The notes: generated from the sequence alone by a model not told the origin. A stretch of DNA of 36,777 nucleotides from a candidate division WS1 bacterium (GCA_012518355.1 JAAYSP010000230.1:1-36777), one strand, 5' to 3'; counted from the stretch's first letter, positions 26,166 to 36,237 are shown. Numbers and translations are program-made.

Positions 26166-26714
26166 CTAGCTGTCGCCAGCACGTGCTTTGCCAGCTTTGC
26201 GGCGGACTCGCTCATCTGAGTAACGAATGCCGCGTCCTTGATAGGGCTCAACAGGCCGGACACTGCGAATGTCGGCTGCAATCTGACCAACCAACTGCTT
26301 GTCACTACCCTTGACAACCACACTCGTAGCGTCAGGCACCTCAAAGCTGATGCCCGCAGGTGGCTCTATACGGACCGGATGCGAAAAGCCGACACGCAGT
26401 GTCAAGGCTTCTCCAGTCATCTCGGCACGGTAGCCGACCCCGTTCAGTTGCAGGCGCTTGGAGAAACCGTTAGTCACGCCTTCAACCATGTTCGCCAGCA
26501 AAGAGCGTGTCAATCCGTGGATGGACCGCTGTTCTCGAGCGTCCCCAGGACGGTCAACAGTAAGCACACCATCTGCTAACTTGACAGTCAATTTAGGATG
26601 GCACGCAAAACTCAGCTCTCCCAGAGGGCCTTTCACGGTCACGGTATTGTCGCTGGCGACTTGCGCCTTCACCGAGTCCGGAAGCTGTATCGGCTGTCTT
26701 CCAATTCTAGACAT
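26166..26714 (-). CDS. rplF: 50S ribosomal protein L6
   Basis: A 50S protein near the factor-binding site. The 182-residue product starts MSRIGRQPIQLPDSVKAQV and carries the C-terminal signature EPYQGRGIRYSDERVRRKAGKA. The ATG at 26714 has AGGAG 7 bases upstream. It is 33 bases after rpsH. Confidence 0.97.
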   Translation of the reverse strand: MSRIGRQPIQLPDSVKAQVASDNTVTVKGPLGELSFACHPKLTVKLADGVLTVDRPGDAREQRSIHGLTRSLLANMVEGVTNGFSKRLQLNGVGYRAEMTGEALTLRVGFSHPVRIEPPAGISFEVPDATSVVVKGSDKQLVGQIAADIRSVRPVEPYQGRGIRYSDERVRRKAGKARAGDS

Positions 26715-26747
26715 AATGGATCTCCTGTGTGTAGGGGCCAGTGGCGG

Positions 26748-27143
26748 CTACCACACGTAGCCGAGGACCTCTCCGCCGACTCCGCGTTTGCGGGCCTCGC
26801 GAGCAGTCATCACACCCCGGCTGGTTGAAACAATGGCAACACCCAACCCGCCGAGTACGCGAGGCAGCTCTGCTTTGCCCACATAGACTCTCCGGCCCGG
26901 CTTGCTTACGCGCTTCAGACCATGGATTACCGGCTCACGGTACTCATCGTACTTGAGCCGAATGCGCAAGCTGCTACCTCGGTCCACTAACTGGAACCCT
27001 CGTATGTAGCCCTCGTTGTGCAGTATACTTGCTATCTGCCGCTTAGTGTTCGAAACCGGAACGTCCACACTAGCGTGGCGCGCTTCCACGGCATTTCGTA
27101 TTCTAGTCAGCATGTCAGCTATTCCGTCTGTTACGACACCCAT
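26748..27143 (-). CDS. rpsH: 30S ribosomal protein S8
   Basis: S8 binds helix 21 of 16S rRNA, and represses the spc operon in E. coli. The 131-residue product has [26 protein letters not shown] and the C-terminal [34 protein letters not shown], the conserved S8 end. The ATG at 27143 has AGGAGG 7 bases upstream. The 108-base gap from rpsN is one of the longest inside the operon and carries a short stem-loop. Confidence 0.97.
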   Translation of the reverse strand: MGVVTDGIADMLTRIRNAVEARHASVDVPVSNTKRQIASILHNEGYIRGFQLVDRGSSLRIRLKYDEYREPVIHGLKRVSKPGRRVYVGKAELPRVLGGLGVAIVSTSRGVMTAREARKRGVGGEVLGYVW

Positions 27144-27231
27144 GCCTTAACCTCCTGGTGGATCAAGACCTACTGGTAAGGGACCCGCCTAGCTCGTCCG
27201 ACCGGCAGGCCTGCCCCCGCTGACGGCGGCA

Positions 27232-27252
27232 ACCGAGTCGGGCGCACTCGGT
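27232..27252 (-). promoter_or_regulatory. Hairpin at the rpsN stop
   Basis: ACCGAGT (27232-27238) and ACTCGGT (27246-27252) are perfect 7-base inverted arms with a 7-base loop, touching the rpsN stop codon. It may attenuate transcription or protect the mRNA in the long rpsN-rpsH gap. No T-run follows. Confidence 0.35.
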
Positions 27253-27437
27253 CACCAACTCGCTTTCCCGACTCCGGGAATGTTGCCGTGCAAGGCGTTC
27301 TCACGAAAACAGATCCGGCAGATACCAAAGGCGCGCATGTAGCCGCGCCGACGGCCGCATAGGTGGCAGCGGTTGACCCGCCGGGTTGCAAACTTCACGT
27401 CTTTGGACTGCCTGGCTATCCACGATGTTCTTGCCAC
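27252..27437 (-). CDS. rpsN: 30S ribosomal protein S14 type Z
   Basis: A 61-residue S14 of the short zinc-binding type. The ligands are in [24 protein letters not shown] (CxxC ... CxxC), and it ends with the conserved [16 protein letters not shown]. The start is GTG at 27437; only a weak GGGTGAT sequence precedes it. It lies between rplE and rpsH as usual. Confidence 0.96.
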   Translation of the reverse strand: MARTSWIARQSKDVKFATRRVNRCHLCGRRRGYMRAFGICRICFRENALHGNIPGVGKASW

Positions 27438-27460
27438 AGTGCTATCACCCGAGCAATTAT

Positions 27461-28048
27461 TTAGTTGACGGTCGCTTCTTGTTCCTGCTGAACCTCATCC
27501 GCCGCGGGCCGCTCCAGGGGAAGGCCAAGCAACTCAAGCAAAGCCCGAGCCTCTTCGTCGGTGGTCGCGGAGGTGACGATCGCGATGTCCATACCCCGTG
27601 CCTGTTCGATATCATCGTAGCCCAGTTCAGGAAATACCAACTGGTCAGTGAGCCCAACGCTGTAGTTGCCCCGGCCGTCGAAAGAGTTGGCCGAAAGGCC
27701 ACGGAAGTCCCGTATGCGCGGCATGGCTACGTTGAGCAGTCTGTCGAGAAACTCCCACATTCGGGCCCTGCGTAGCGTCACTCGGCAGCCAATCGCCTGA
27801 CCCGCCCGGATTCCGAAGGACGCAACGGATTTGCGGGCCCGCGTGATGGCCGGCCGCTGGCCAGTGATCATGGCCAGCTCCTTCATGGCGCTTTCCAGGC
27901 TATCAAAACTCTCCTTGGCGCCCTCTACTCCCATGTTCACCGATACCTTGAGCACTCGCGGCGCCTGCCACACGTTTGTGTAGCCGAACCGCTCGATCAA
28001 GGCTGGCCGGACTTCCTGCTCGTATCGCTCTTTTAGTCGCGGTATCAT
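27461..28048 (-). CDS. rplE: 50S ribosomal protein L5
   Basis: Binds 5S rRNA and P-site tRNA. The 195-residue product has [45 protein letters not shown] and [23 protein letters not shown], all diagnostic. It ends with about 15 extra polar, acidic residues ([12 protein letters not shown]) beyond the usual family end. The ATG at 28048 has only a weak AAGGA about 13 bases upstream. Confidence 0.96.
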   Translation of the reverse strand: MIPRLKERYEQEVRPALIERFGYTNVWQAPRVLKVSVNMGVEGAKESFDSLESAMKELAMITGQRPAITRARKSVASFGIRAGQAIGCRVTLRRARMWEFLDRLLNVAMPRIRDFRGLSANSFDGRGNYSVGLTDQLVFPELGYDDIEQARGMDIAIVTSATTDEEARALLELLGLPLERPAADEVQQEQEATVN

Positions 28049-28112
28049 CTGTCCACAAACATCCTTACATTACATTCTGACCCTGTTGGCCGGCAGCGGA
28101 GCCGACAACCGC

Positions 28113-28457
28113 CTATTCGTCTACGTCTTTGCCGCATTTCTTGCACACGCGGACCTTACGGCCATTGCTGCGAACCCGATGACCGACACGGGTAGGCGCA
28201 TCACAGTTGGGGCACACTAACATCACGTTGGAAACATGGATCGGCCCTGGCGATTCCACTATGCCGGCCTGTCGGATACGCTGTGTCTGGCGCACCGCAC
28301 GCCGCATGGTGTTGATGCCATCAACTATGATCCGATCGCTGTCAGCGCGAACCTCTAGCACGCGCCCACGTCGTGGCCGACCGCGTGTAGACCTATCCTT
28401 GCCAGCGATCACCATAACTTCGTCATTTTTCTTTACATTCATCTTTTTGCTGGGCAT
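28113..28457 (-). CDS. rplX: 50S ribosomal protein L24
   Basis: An assembly initiator of the 50S subunit. The 114-residue product has the KOW motif (VKKNDEVMVIAGKDRSTRGRPRRGRVLEV) and GIVESPGPIHVSNVMLVCPNC. It ends in a zinc-ribbon-like Cys pair set (CPNC ... CKKC). The ATG at 28457 is the likely start; an in-frame GTG at 28475 and ATG at 28442 are alternatives, with no decisive ribosome binding site. Confidence 0.94.
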   Translation of the reverse strand: MPSKKMNVKKNDEVMVIAGKDRSTRGRPRRGRVLEVRADSDRIIVDGINTMRRAVRQTQRIRQAGIVESPGPIHVSNVMLVCPNCDAPTRVGHRVRSNGRKVRVCKKCGKDVDE

Positions 28458-28483
28458 ATGCCGCACCACTCTCACGGTTGCTA

Positions 28484-28852
28484 TTACACGACCTCGGGGG
28501 CCAGCGAAATTATTCGCATGAAACCGCGATCGCGGAGTTCACGAGCCACTGGCCCGAAGACACGTGTGGCGCGCGGGTTTCGCTGGTCATCAACGATCAC
28601 TGCGGCGTTGTCATCGAAGTGGATGAAGCTGCCGTCAGGCCGGGCCGTCGGTGATTTGCACCTGACTACCACAGCCCGGATGACGCTTCCCTTGGCGATG
28701 GCGCTATCGGGTGTGACCGATTTGGCGGAGGCCACGATTTCATCACCGAGCCCCGCATAGCGGCTAGCTCCTCGGCGGATGACGTCAATACAGCCGATTT
28801 CATGGACCCCACTATTGTCCGTCACTCGCAACCTTGTCTCTTTTTGTATCAT
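28484..28852 (-). CDS. rplN: 50S ribosomal protein L14
   Basis: A 50S interface protein and the normal first gene of the spc operon. The 122-residue product starts [22 protein letters not shown] and contains [38 protein letters not shown], matching the whole family. The ATG at 28852 has GAGGA 9 bases upstream. In most bacteria rpsQ is directly upstream; here the EF-G-like gene separates them, ending 34 bases before rplN. Confidence 0.97.
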   Translation of the reverse strand: MIQKETRLRVTDNSGVHEIGCIDVIRRGASRYAGLGDEIVASAKSVTPDSAIAKGSVIRAVVVRCKSPTARPDGSFIHFDDNAAVIVDDQRNPRATRVFGPVARELRDRGFMRIISLAPEVV

Positions 28853-28886
28853 GATGAAGCGTCCTCTACAGCCAGAATTGCGCTTT

Positions 28887-30968
28887 CTACTCTTCGGTCT
28901 CCCGCTCGTACTCAGCGACGATACCAGGTATGAGGTGAGCGGGGACTTCCTCGTAACCGGCCTGGGTCATGGTGTAGGTCGCACGGCCTTGACTGATGGA
29001 GCGAAGGTCTGCCGCATATCGCCGTAGCTCAGCGTACGGAGCCGTACCACGTATGAGCTGCAATCCGCCAGCGATGCCTTCGGTGCCCTGAATGCGGCCC
29101 CGACGGCCTGACAGATCGCTCATCACATCGCCCATCAGCTCTTCCGGAACGGTGACCTCTACATTCATCACCGGCTCCAGCAGAACACAGTTGGCTTCAG
29201 CTAAGGCGTTGCGTACCCCAATCTGTCCGGCCATCTGGAAAGCCTGGTCAGACGAGTCGACAGGATGTGAGCTGCCATCATCGAGGGTGACCTGCACATC
29301 AACCACCGGTGAACCGGTCAGTGTCCCCTTCTCCAGTTGGGCAACCACGCCTTTTTCCACAGCAGGGATATAGTTAGTGGGTACGGAAGCACCCTTGATT
29401 TCGTTGACGAACTCAAAGCCGGCATCTCGTGGCAGTGGAGCCACTCTGATCCACACATCACCAAACTGCCCTCGACCACCGGTCTGCTTCTTGTGACGCC
29501 CCTGCACACGGACAGAGGTCGTAATAGTTTCGCGATACGGCACCTTGGGCTCGTTGAGAGTAACCGACGCCTCATACTTGCGTGCCAGTTTTTCAACAAC
29601 TACGTCCAGGTGAAGAGCGCCCATTCCGCGTACCAACATCTCACCAGTGCTGGGGTCTCGCCCAAATGTGAAGCCTATGTCCTCCTCAGCCAGACGCGCC
29701 AGACCCGTTGACAGCTTATCCTCGTCAGCATGTGAGGCGGCGGAAGCAGCGGCTGCGTGCATCGGCGCTGGCAACTCCGGCGGAGTGAACACCACCGGCG
29801 CCTTGGGGTCACACAGCGTGCCCCCACTCAGAACACCTTCGAGCTTAGTCACACAGCCCAGGTCGCCTGCCGATAGTGCAGGCACCTCGCTCATCTTGTT
29901 GCCCTGGAGAGTTGCAAGACCACTCAGGCGTTCTCTATCACCAGTAGCAGCGTTGATGACGTTGGCATCAGCCACCGCACGTCCGGACACCACACGCATC
30001 AGGCTAATCCGGCCCACGTATGGGTCGCTGAGAGTCTTGAACACGACTGCAGCGAACGGCTCATCATCTTTACATGCTCGCTCTATACTGGTGTCCGGGT
30101 TTTTAGGATCGCTGCCCTGAAGACTTTCGCGCACATCAGGGGCTGGGCACACAGCTGCAATTCCCTGCAGAAGAGCACCGATGCCCAGAGAGTTGTATGC
30201 GTCCGTCATCATGACAGGCACGATTTGCCCTGCGGCAGTGGCGGCGGCCAGGCCCGAAGTCAGCTCTTCCTGGCTAAGAGTACCGGTCTCCAGGTACTTT
30301 TCGATGAGCTGCTCATCCGTGGCGGCTACAGCATCCACCAAAGCTTCTTGAGCGGCTTCGACATCTGCGCGCATTTCATCGCTGATATCGGCCCAGCTCC
30401 CGCCCTTATCCGAGCCAGTGAGCATCTTGCCACTGAGAAGGTCAGCCACACCCTGGAAGCCAGCCTGCTTGCCAACAGTCACCTGGATCGGAACGGCTTC
30501 GGCGCCTTGCAGCATTTCATTGATGCTTGCGACTGCGGCATCAGGATCTGCGTGCTCACCGCTCATCTTGTTGACCACGGCTATCATCGGCAGGCCCATT
30601 TCGGAACTGATCTGGTAGAGCTTGTGAGTGTGCACTTCGACCCCGGCGGCCGCATCTACAACCATGACCGCACAGTCGGCTATCCACAGGCAGTACACCA
30701 CTTCGGCGAAAAACTCGGCATACCCGGGCGTATCGATGATGTTGATCTTCGTATCTTTGTGCATCACGTTGCTCAGGGCTGGTCCGATAGAAATTTTGCG
30801 ATTGCGCTCTTCTGGATCGAAATCGGACACCGCATTGCCGTCGTCTACCCGGCCGAGCCTGTTGGTCGCTCCGCCGGCAAACAGCATTGCTTCAGTAAGG
30901 GTCGTCTTGCCACAACCACGATGCCCTACCAATGCGATGTTTCGAATTTGGGAAGTACTATTGGTCAT
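28887..30968 (-). CDS. fusA2: EF-G-like translational GTPase (EF-G2 type)
   Basis: A 693-residue, five-domain EF-G paralogue. G1 is GHRGCGKT (residues 15-22), where canonical EF-G has AHIDAGKT. The switch I region [17 protein letters not shown] (45-61) is typical of EF-G2-like proteins. G3 is DTPG (79-82). G4 reads NKMS (133-136) instead of NKxD. Domain IV keeps [18 protein letters not shown] and the tip [10 protein letters not shown]; domain V keeps [15 protein letters not shown]. The ATG at 30968 has GGAGG 7 bases upstream. It sits between rpsQ and rplN inside the ribosomal operon. The normal fusA would be expected upstream of tuf, outside the window, so this is probably an extra copy. Confidence 0.9.
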   Translation of the reverse strand: MTNSTSQIRNIALVGHRGCGKTTLTEAMLFAGGATNRLGRVDDGNAVSDFDPEERNRKISIGPALSNVMHKDTKINIIDTPGYAEFFAEVVYCLWIADCAVMVVDAAAGVEVHTHKLYQISSEMGLPMIAVVNKMSGEHADPDAAVASINEMLQGAEAVPIQVTVGKQAGFQGVADLLSGKMLTGSDKGGSWADISDEMRADVEAAQEALVDAVAATDEQLIEKYLETGTLSQEELTSGLAAATAAGQIVPVMMTDAYNSLGIGALLQGIAAVCPAPDVRESLQGSDPKNPDTSIERACKDDEPFAAVVFKTLSDPYVGRISLMRVVSGRAVADANVINAATGDRERLSGLATLQGNKMSEVPALSAGDLGCVTKLEGVLSGGTLCDPKAPVVFTPPELPAPMHAAAASAASHADEDKLSTGLARLAEEDIGFTFGRDPSTGEMLVRGMGALHLDVVVEKLARKYEASVTLNEPKVPYRETITTSVRVQGRHKKQTGGRGQFGDVWIRVAPLPRDAGFEFVNEIKGASVPTNYIPAVEKGVVAQLEKGTLTGSPVVDVQVTLDDGSSHPVDSSDQAFQMAGQIGVRNALAEANCVLLEPVMNVEVTVPEELMGDVMSDLSGRRGRIQGTEGIAGGLQLIRGTAPYAELRRYAADLRSISQGRATYTMTQAGYEEVPAHLIPGIVAEYERETEE

Positions 30969-31008
30969 GAAGCTTCCTCCCGATGCATGCTCCGCCGGGC
31001 AACACGAA

Positions 31009-31293
31009 CTATTGCGCTCTGGAAACGATCTCTATCACGCGCCAACACTTAGTCTTGCTTAGCGGCCGACACTCTACGATGCGAACTCTGTCACCCGGTC
31101 GGCACTCGTTGCGCTCATCATGGGCGTGGTACTTGGTGCTACGACGCAAAACACGCTCGTAGATGGGGTGCCTTGTCAACCGGGTGACCTGCACCACAAC
31201 CGTCTTGTCCATTCTCGCCTTATCCAGACCGCGGCTAACCACTACGCCTTCACGAGTCCTCAATTGTCTCTGGACGCTGCTGCCGTTGTTCAT
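31009..31293 (-). CDS. rpsQ: 30S ribosomal protein S17
   Basis: A 94-residue OB-fold 30S protein. [33 protein letters not shown] and [24 protein letters not shown] match the family. The N-terminus is a little longer than usual, with an extra charged insertion before MDKTVVV. The ATG at 31293 has AGGT only 3 bases upstream, repeated further up, so the binding site is weak. It normally ends the S10 operon; the EF-G-like gene follows by 40 bases. Confidence 0.95.
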   Translation of the reverse strand: MNNGSSVQRQLRTREGVVVSRGLDKARMDKTVVVQVTRLTRHPIYERVLRRSTKYHAHDERNECRPGDRVRIVECRPLSKTKCWRVIEIVSRAQ

Positions 31294-31339
31294 AGTACCT
31301 GTAGTACCTGCCTTCCATCGCCTATCCGTAGCGGCGGCG

Positions 31340-31561
31340 CTAGCTGTTCAACTCCCGCTCGCGCTGAATCGTCTTGATACGCGCGATCGCCTTGCGATAC
31401 TTGCGGATCCGCTTGGGATCCTCGATCTGCCCGGATGCTAGGCGAAATCGTAGGTTGAACAGGCTCTCGTGAATGTGGTGCATCCGGTCCTGCAGTTCGG
31501 TGTCAGTAGCTTCGCGCAATTGCTCCACGAAGTCACGTGTACTTTTGGCATTATCCGGCAT
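31340..31561 (-). CDS. rpmC: 50S ribosomal protein L29
   Basis: A small exit-tunnel 50S protein of 73 residues. [55 protein letters not shown] is diagnostic. The ATG at 31561 lies inside the end of rplP (11-base overlap) and has GGAGG 9 bases upstream within the rplP coding region, so translation is coupled. Confidence 0.95.
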   Translation of the reverse strand: MPDNAKSTRDFVEQLREATDTELQDRMHHIHESLFNLRFRLASGQIEDPKRIRKYRKAIARIKTIQRERELNS

Positions 31562-31976
31562 AGCCTCTGTCCTCCCGTGTGACAAACTTGCAGGCGACAG
31601 GCAGCTTGTGAGCAGCCAGCCGCATAGCCTCTCGCGCCAAATCCTTCTCCACGCCGGCCATCTCGAACATGATGCACCCGGGCTTAATCACCGCAACCCA
31701 TTTTGCCGGAGAACCTTTGCCCTTACCCATCCGGGTCTCAGCAGGCCTTTCAGTAACGGGCTTGTCTGGGAAAATCCGAATCCAGACCTTGCCACCACGT
31801 CGGGCGTGACGAGTCATGGCCACTCGAGCAGCCTCGATCTGCCGTCCGTCAACCCAGCCGCAAGACAGTGCCTGCAGGCCAAACTCGCCCTGGTTGAGCG
31901 AATTGCCCCGGCCGGCCTTGCCCTTCATGCGACCGCGAAAGTGTTTTCGATGCTTCTGTCGTTTTGGGATCAGCAT
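31551..31976 (-). CDS. rplP: 50S ribosomal protein L16
   Basis: L16 helps place tRNA in the A site. The 141-residue product starts [19 protein letters not shown] and includes [32 protein letters not shown] and [17 protein letters not shown]. The ATG at 31976 has GAGGAG 7 bases upstream; those bases also encode the last Glu residues of S3. Confidence 0.97.
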   Translation of the reverse strand: MLIPKRQKHRKHFRGRMKGKAGRGNSLNQGEFGLQALSCGWVDGRQIEAARVAMTRHARRGGKVWIRIFPDKPVTERPAETRMGKGKGSPAKWVAVIKPGCIMFEMAGVEKDLAREAMRLAAHKLPVACKFVTREDRGYAG

Positions 31977-31977
31977 C

Positions 31978-32877
31978 CTAGGGCTCCTCGTCCGCTTGTT
32001 CTTCGTCTTCGTCCTGCTGGAGCGCAGCTACCAACGGGTCATCGCTCTTGGCCACAGGAGTGGAAACAGCGTCTCCAGCACTCGTTGCTGCCGGTGCAGC
32101 CGCCGCGGGTGGGCTCTCTACCTGACCTGCCTCAACGCTAGCGTCAGCTGCGCCTGCGGTTTCGGCCACATCCGCGGCCTCCTCGCCTTCATCCTCAACC
32201 AGGGCATCTGCCTCTTCCAGATCGGGACGGCGTACTCGTCGTCTGGCCGGGACGATGTCGCCCTTGTAGATCCACACCTTGCAACCGATGTTGCCATAAC
32301 CGGTGCGGGCTTCGGCAAAGCCATACTCGACATCGGCACGCAGAGTCTGCAGTGGCACCCGACCTTCGGGCCCAGCCGACTCGCTGCGGGCAATTTCGGC
32401 ACCGCCGAGGCGACCCGAAACCATGCAGCGTACTCCCTGAGCGCCCATCCGCATAGCCCGTTCAACCGCCTGGCGCATGGCTCGCCGGAAGGCTACGCGA
32501 CGCTCTATTTGTCGCGCGATGTTCTCAGCGATGAGCTGGGCATTGATGTCGGGATCAGGCGTCTCCTCTACATTTACGCGCACCCGTCCACCAACCAGTC
32601 GCTCGAGGCTCCGGCGCAACCGCTCGACGTCTTGTCCAGCGCGGCCGATGACGATACCCGGCTTCGCTGTGCGGATTGTCACAGTAACGGTCCCTGCTGT
32701 CCGGTCGATGACTACTTCAGCCACCGAGGCGTCGCGCAAGCGATTGCTGATGAACTGCCGGATTTTCATATCCTGGATGAGGAAGTCGCGATACTGTTTG
32801 CCTTCAGCAAACCAGAGACTCTTCGGCTCCCGTATCACACCCAACCTAAAGCCATAAGGGTGTACCTTTTGTCCCAT
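31978..32877 (-). CDS. rpsC: 30S ribosomal protein S3 with long acidic tail
   Basis: S3 lines the mRNA entry channel. [20 protein letters not shown] is the family start, the KH-domain GxxG is [15 protein letters not shown], and the C-terminal core ends [14 protein letters not shown]. At 299 residues it is longer than the usual 210-230: about 75-80 residues are an added low-complexity tail rich in Glu, Asp and Ala. The tail's last Glu codons also supply the rplP ribosome binding site. The ATG at 32877 follows an AT-rich stretch without a clear strong binding site. Confidence 0.96.
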   Translation of the reverse strand: MGQKVHPYGFRLGVIREPKSLWFAEGKQYRDFLIQDMKIRQFISNRLRDASVAEVVIDRTAGTVTVTIRTAKPGIVIGRAGQDVERLRRSLERLVGGRVRVNVEETPDPDINAQLIAENIARQIERRVAFRRAMRQAVERAMRMGAQGVRCMVSGRLGGAEIARSESAGPEGRVPLQTLRADVEYGFAEARTGYGNIGCKVWIYKGDIVPARRRVRRPDLEEADALVEDEGEEAADVAETAGAADASVEAGQVESPPAAAAPAATSAGDAVSTPVAKSDDPLVAALQQDEDEEQADEEP

Positions 32878-32934
32878 TACGAATTCACTCCCGCTCCGAC
32901 GCTGCTATGAGTGTACCGACGTAGGTCGGCCATT

Positions 32935-33273
32935 TCACTCAGCACCATCACTCACTACGATCTTGATATGGCACATGGGCCGGTGCATCCGATCAGCCCG
33001 CCCACGCGCTCGTGGCTTAATCCGCGGTATTCGAACACTCTCGTCGACGATCGCTTCGGCCACGAAAAGCTCATCTGGCGACATACCATGGTTGTTTTCG
33101 GCGTTTGCCATGGCCGAACGTAGACATTTGACAAGAGCTTCGGTGGCCGGGCTTCCGTAAGTGGAAAGCGCTGCCAGGGCGTCATCCACATGCCGGCGCC
33201 TGATTAGCGGCAGAAACTTTCGTATCTTACGCGGACCGACCCTAATATGTTTTGCGATAGCTTGGGCTTCCAT
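32935..33273 (-). CDS. rplV: 50S ribosomal protein L22
   Basis: L22 has a loop that lines the peptide exit tunnel. The 112-residue product has AKHIRVGPRKIRKFLPLIR, LVKCLRSAMANAENNHGMSPDELFVAEAIVDE and the loop RIKPRARGRADRMHRPMCHIKIVV. The ATG at 33273 has AGGAG 7 bases upstream. An 84-base gap separates it from rpsS. Confidence 0.97.
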   Translation of the reverse strand: MEAQAIAKHIRVGPRKIRKFLPLIRRRHVDDALAALSTYGSPATEALVKCLRSAMANAENNHGMSPDELFVAEAIVDESVRIPRIKPRARGRADRMHRPMCHIKIVVSDGAE

Positions 33274-33357
33274 GCTTGTACTCCTTAGCTGTTCCCCTGA
33301 CTACTACAACAGACGCGGTCTCCATCAACCAGCTCGTCTCAGTGGTTGTAGGTCCTG

Positions 33358-33648
33358 TTAGCGTACCCGGCTGGTCGATTCATCACGCCGGCCCGGTCGC
33401 ATACCCCGATAAGTGCGGGTTGGCGCGAACTCTCCAAGCTTGTGGCCAACCATGTTTTCGGTGACGAGAATAGGCACATGCTTGCGGCCGTCGTAGACCG
33501 CAATAGTATGGCCTACCATTTCTGGGAAGATGGTAGAGCGACGCGACCAGGTTTTCACCATTCGCTTCTCGCCCGCAGCATTCATCTTGTCGATTTTGTT
33601 TAGTAGCTTCTGGTCCGCAAACGGACCCTTTTTCATGGATCGGGCCAT
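33358..33648 (-). CDS. rpsS: 30S ribosomal protein S19
   Basis: A 96-residue 30S head protein. [69 protein letters not shown] match the family throughout. It lies 35 bases after rplB and has a GGAGG-type site before the ATG at 33648. Confidence 0.97.
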   Translation of the reverse strand: MARSMKKGPFADQKLLNKIDKMNAAGEKRMVKTWSRRSTIFPEMVGHTIAVYDGRKHVPILVTENMVGHKLGEFAPTRTYRGMRPGRRDESTSRVR

Positions 33649-33683
33649 ATGCAGCTCCTCCGGCTATCGCCTGTCAGCCTGAC

Positions 33684-34520
33684 TTACTTACGTCGCCGAT
33701 CGCGTACGATGTACTTGCTCGACAGCTTGCGACGGTTACGGGTCTTCTTGCCAAGGGTCTTTTTACCCCACGGTGAGCGTGGACTATCCAGACCGATTGG
33801 TGCCTTGCCCTCACCGCCGCCGTGCGGATGGTCTACAGGGTTCATAGCGCTACCCCGAACACTAGGACGAATGCCTCGATGTCGCTTACGCCCGGCCTTG
33901 CCGTCCTGCACGTTGATGTGGTCAGGGTTGCCAACTCTGCCGACAGTAGCACGACATCGGGCCGCGACCATGCGCATTTCGCCTGAAGGTAGTCGCAAAG
34001 TTACCAGCTTGCCTTCTTTGGCAACAAGCTGGGCTGCACTACCGGCACTACGTGCCAGCTGGGCGCCGCGACCAGGTACCAGCTCAATACAGTGAACTAC
34101 GGTCCCAACCGGCATTGCCTCCATGGGGAGACAGTTGCCCAGTCGGGCCGGGACTCGTGGTCCCGACAGCACCGTATCATTCTTGTTGAGACCCTGTGGG
34201 GCCAGGATATAGCGCTTCTCGCCATCGGCGTAGTGAAGCAATGCGATGTGAGCGGAGCGATCAGGTGCATACTCGACCGCAGCTACCTTGCCCGGCACGC
34301 CGTCCTTGTTCCGCTTGAAATCTATCTGGCGGATCTGCCTTTTAGCGCCACCACCCTGGTGTCGCACGGTGATCTTGCCACGGAAATTACGTCCAGCAGA
34401 CTTGGACTTGGACTTGAGCAGGCGCTTCTCGGGTTTTTTCTTACGATCTATGTCGCTACGATCGAGCTTGACATAGCCTCGCCTGCCCGCGGTAGTTGGC
34501 CTGTGTTTTATGGTTGGCAT
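33684..34520 (-). CDS. rplB: 50S ribosomal protein L2
   Basis: L2 is needed for subunit joining and peptidyl transfer. The 278-residue product has the [26 protein letters not shown] start and the conserved [21 protein letters not shown] near the catalytic site, including the key His. The ATG at 34520 follows rplW by 66 bases. Confidence 0.97.
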   Translation of the reverse strand: MPTIKHRPTTAGRRGYVKLDRSDIDRKKKPEKRLLKSKSKSAGRNFRGKITVRHQGGGAKRQIRQIDFKRNKDGVPGKVAAVEYAPDRSAHIALLHYADGEKRYILAPQGLNKNDTVLSGPRVPARLGNCLPMEAMPVGTVVHCIELVPGRGAQLARSAGSAAQLVAKEGKLVTLRLPSGEMRMVAARCRATVGRVGNPDHINVQDGKAGRKRHRGIRPSVRGSAMNPVDHPHGGGEGKAPIGLDSPRSPWGKKTLGKKTRNRRKLSSKYIVRDRRRK

Positions 34521-34586
34521 GATTATCTCCTGCTTTATCCTACGCTCTGTTCAGCGCCGGCGCGCCCTCGCCGAATCATCGGCGAT

Positions 34587-34895
34587 TTACACTACGTCAA
34601 TACTACTACCAGGCGCCAGCGTAACAATCGCCTTTTTCCACTCTGCTGTCTTGCCTATGCGATGCCGATAGCTACGTCGGCGTGACTTACCCACCACATT
34701 CATTGTGTTGACAGCAGTGACCCGAACATTGAACAGATACTCAATCGCACGCTTGATATCGATCTTAGTGGCATCCGGATGTACACGGAACGTGTATTTA
34801 CGCAACTCGTCAGACTCGCGCATGGACTTCTCGCTGATGACGGGCGCCAGGATTAGCTTTCGATACCGTTCTATCTCTGTATTAGCACTAGGCAT
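34587..34895 (-). CDS. rplW: 50S ribosomal protein L23
   Basis: L23 lies at the tunnel exit and docks trigger factor and SRP. The 102-residue product has ILAPVISEKSMRESDELRKYTFRVHPDATKIDIKRAIEYLFNVRVTAVNTMNVVGK, all typical. It starts with ATG at 34895, 1 base after the rplD stop. Confidence 0.96.
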   Translation of the reverse strand: MPSANTEIERYRKLILAPVISEKSMRESDELRKYTFRVHPDATKIDIKRAIEYLFNVRVTAVNTMNVVGKSRRRSYRHRIGKTAEWKKAIVTLAPGSSIDVV

Positions 34896-34896
34896 T

Positions 34897-35541
34897 CTAG
34901 CGGCCCTCCCCGGCGAGTTGATTGAGCGCGGCCAGGGCTGGCTCAGTGAACAAGATCTGTCGTGCCCACAGCACGTCGCGTGCGTTTAGATGTGGCGATT
35001 GACGAAGATGCAAGGATGGAACGTTGCGGCAACTGCGAACCAGGTTCTGATTTGCGATCTCGTCAGCAGAGAGCATCAACAGCACCCGCTCCTGCGGAGT
35101 CTTCAGTGCGTCAAGCGTCTGGACAATGCTCTTGGTCCGTGGCTGCTCCAGAACAGGGAGGTCGATGACCTTTATCTGTCCCCGTCGGGCGGCCTCTGAT
35201 AGGGCGCTAAAGAGAGCTAGCCGCCGCATTTTGCGCGGCATCTTCTTATTTCCTGGACGCGCCTTGGGAGCGTGAGCCTTACCGCCACCGACGAATATCG
35301 GGGCTCCACGATCGCCGTGGCGGGCCCTACCAAGACCCTTTTGGCGCCACAATTTCGCGCCGGTGACCGCTATCTCATCACGTCGCTTTGCATTGCCGGC
35401 ATGACGTTTACGGTGACTTTCAGCCGAGACCACGGCCTGATGCAAGAGTTCTCTGTGCAGCGGCGCACCGAAAATCTCTTCGCTGACCTCCACCTTGCCG
35501 ACCTTATCCCCGTTTGAATTGCACTTTGCCAATTGCGGCAT
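34897..35541 (-). CDS. rplD: 50S ribosomal protein L4
   Basis: L4 lines the tunnel and, in E. coli, represses the S10 operon. The 214-residue product has the extended loop QKGLGRARHGDRGAPIFVGGGKAHAPKARPGNKKMPRKMRRLAL that is diagnostic. The ATG at 35541 has AAGGA 8 bases upstream and is preferred to an in-frame start at 35565. Confidence 0.96.
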   Translation of the reverse strand: MPQLAKCNSNGDKVGKVEVSEEIFGAPLHRELLHQAVVSAESHRKRHAGNAKRRDEIAVTGAKLWRQKGLGRARHGDRGAPIFVGGGKAHAPKARPGNKKMPRKMRRLALFSALSEAARRGQIKVIDLPVLEQPRTKSIVQTLDALKTPQERVLLMLSADEIANQNLVRSCRNVPSLHLRQSPHLNARDVLWARQILFTEPALAALNQLAGEGR

Positions 35542-35566
35542 CACACTTCGTTCCTTCCGCAACAAC

Positions 35567-36187
35567 TCAGTTGCCTTCGATGATCAATAGACCGCCGCTG
35601 GGGCCCGGTACTGCGCCCTTGAGCACCAGCAGATGGTTCTCGGCGTCAACATCGACCACCTGGAGACCTTTTACCTTGGCGCGTGATGCGCCCATCTGTC
35701 CGGGCATCTTCTGACCAGGGAAGACGCGGGCAGCATTCGTGCCCCCGGCCGATCCAGGCGCGCGATGCACTTTTGATGCGCCGTGACTTGCTGGCCCACC
35801 GCGCGTGCGGTATCGCTTCATCACACCTGCAAAGCCCTTGCCCTTAGTGGTGCCGGCCACGCTAACGGCCTGCCCAAGCTCGAATATCTCTACCGTGACC
35901 TCATCGCCGACTGCGTACTCACCGTCCGCCGCAACCGGAAACTCCCGGAGATATCTCTTCGGCGATAGATTGCGGCTCTCGAAATGGCCGGTGAGTGGGG
36001 AGTTCGTAGCGCGCCTGCTGCGGTCTTCAAAGCCCAGCTGAACGGCTTCGTAGCCGTCGGTTTCAGCCGTCTTGCGCTGCACTACTACACACGGCCCGGC
36101 CTTGATGACAGTCACCGCCACGGCTTGCCCCGCCTCGTCGTAAATGCGGGTCATACCAACTTTTCTGCCTAGAATACCTACCGACAT
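35567..36187 (-). CDS. rplC: 50S ribosomal protein L3
   Basis: L3 begins 50S assembly. The 206-residue product starts MSVGILGRKVGMTRIYDEAG and has KGKGFAGVMKRYRTRGGPASHGASKVHRAPGSAGGTNAARVFPGQKMPGQMGA, the L3 central signature. The ATG at 36187 is preceded by a weak AGGTG about 9 bases upstream. Confidence 0.97.
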   Translation of the reverse strand: MSVGILGRKVGMTRIYDEAGQAVAVTVIKAGPCVVVQRKTAETDGYEAVQLGFEDRSRRATNSPLTGHFESRNLSPKRYLREFPVAADGEYAVGDEVTVEIFELGQAVSVAGTTKGKGFAGVMKRYRTRGGPASHGASKVHRAPGSAGGTNAARVFPGQKMPGQMGASRAKVKGLQVVDVDAENHLLVLKGAVPGPSGGLLIIEGN

Positions 36188-36237
36188 TGTCAGTCACACC
36201 TACTCCGCCGCCAACAGGACTGGACGGCAAACCTTGC

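Noticed and set aside
31816-32910. A 364-codon plus-strand frame opposite rpsC and rplP
   Set aside because: It is antisense to two clear ribosomal protein genes and has no family signature or ribosome binding site.
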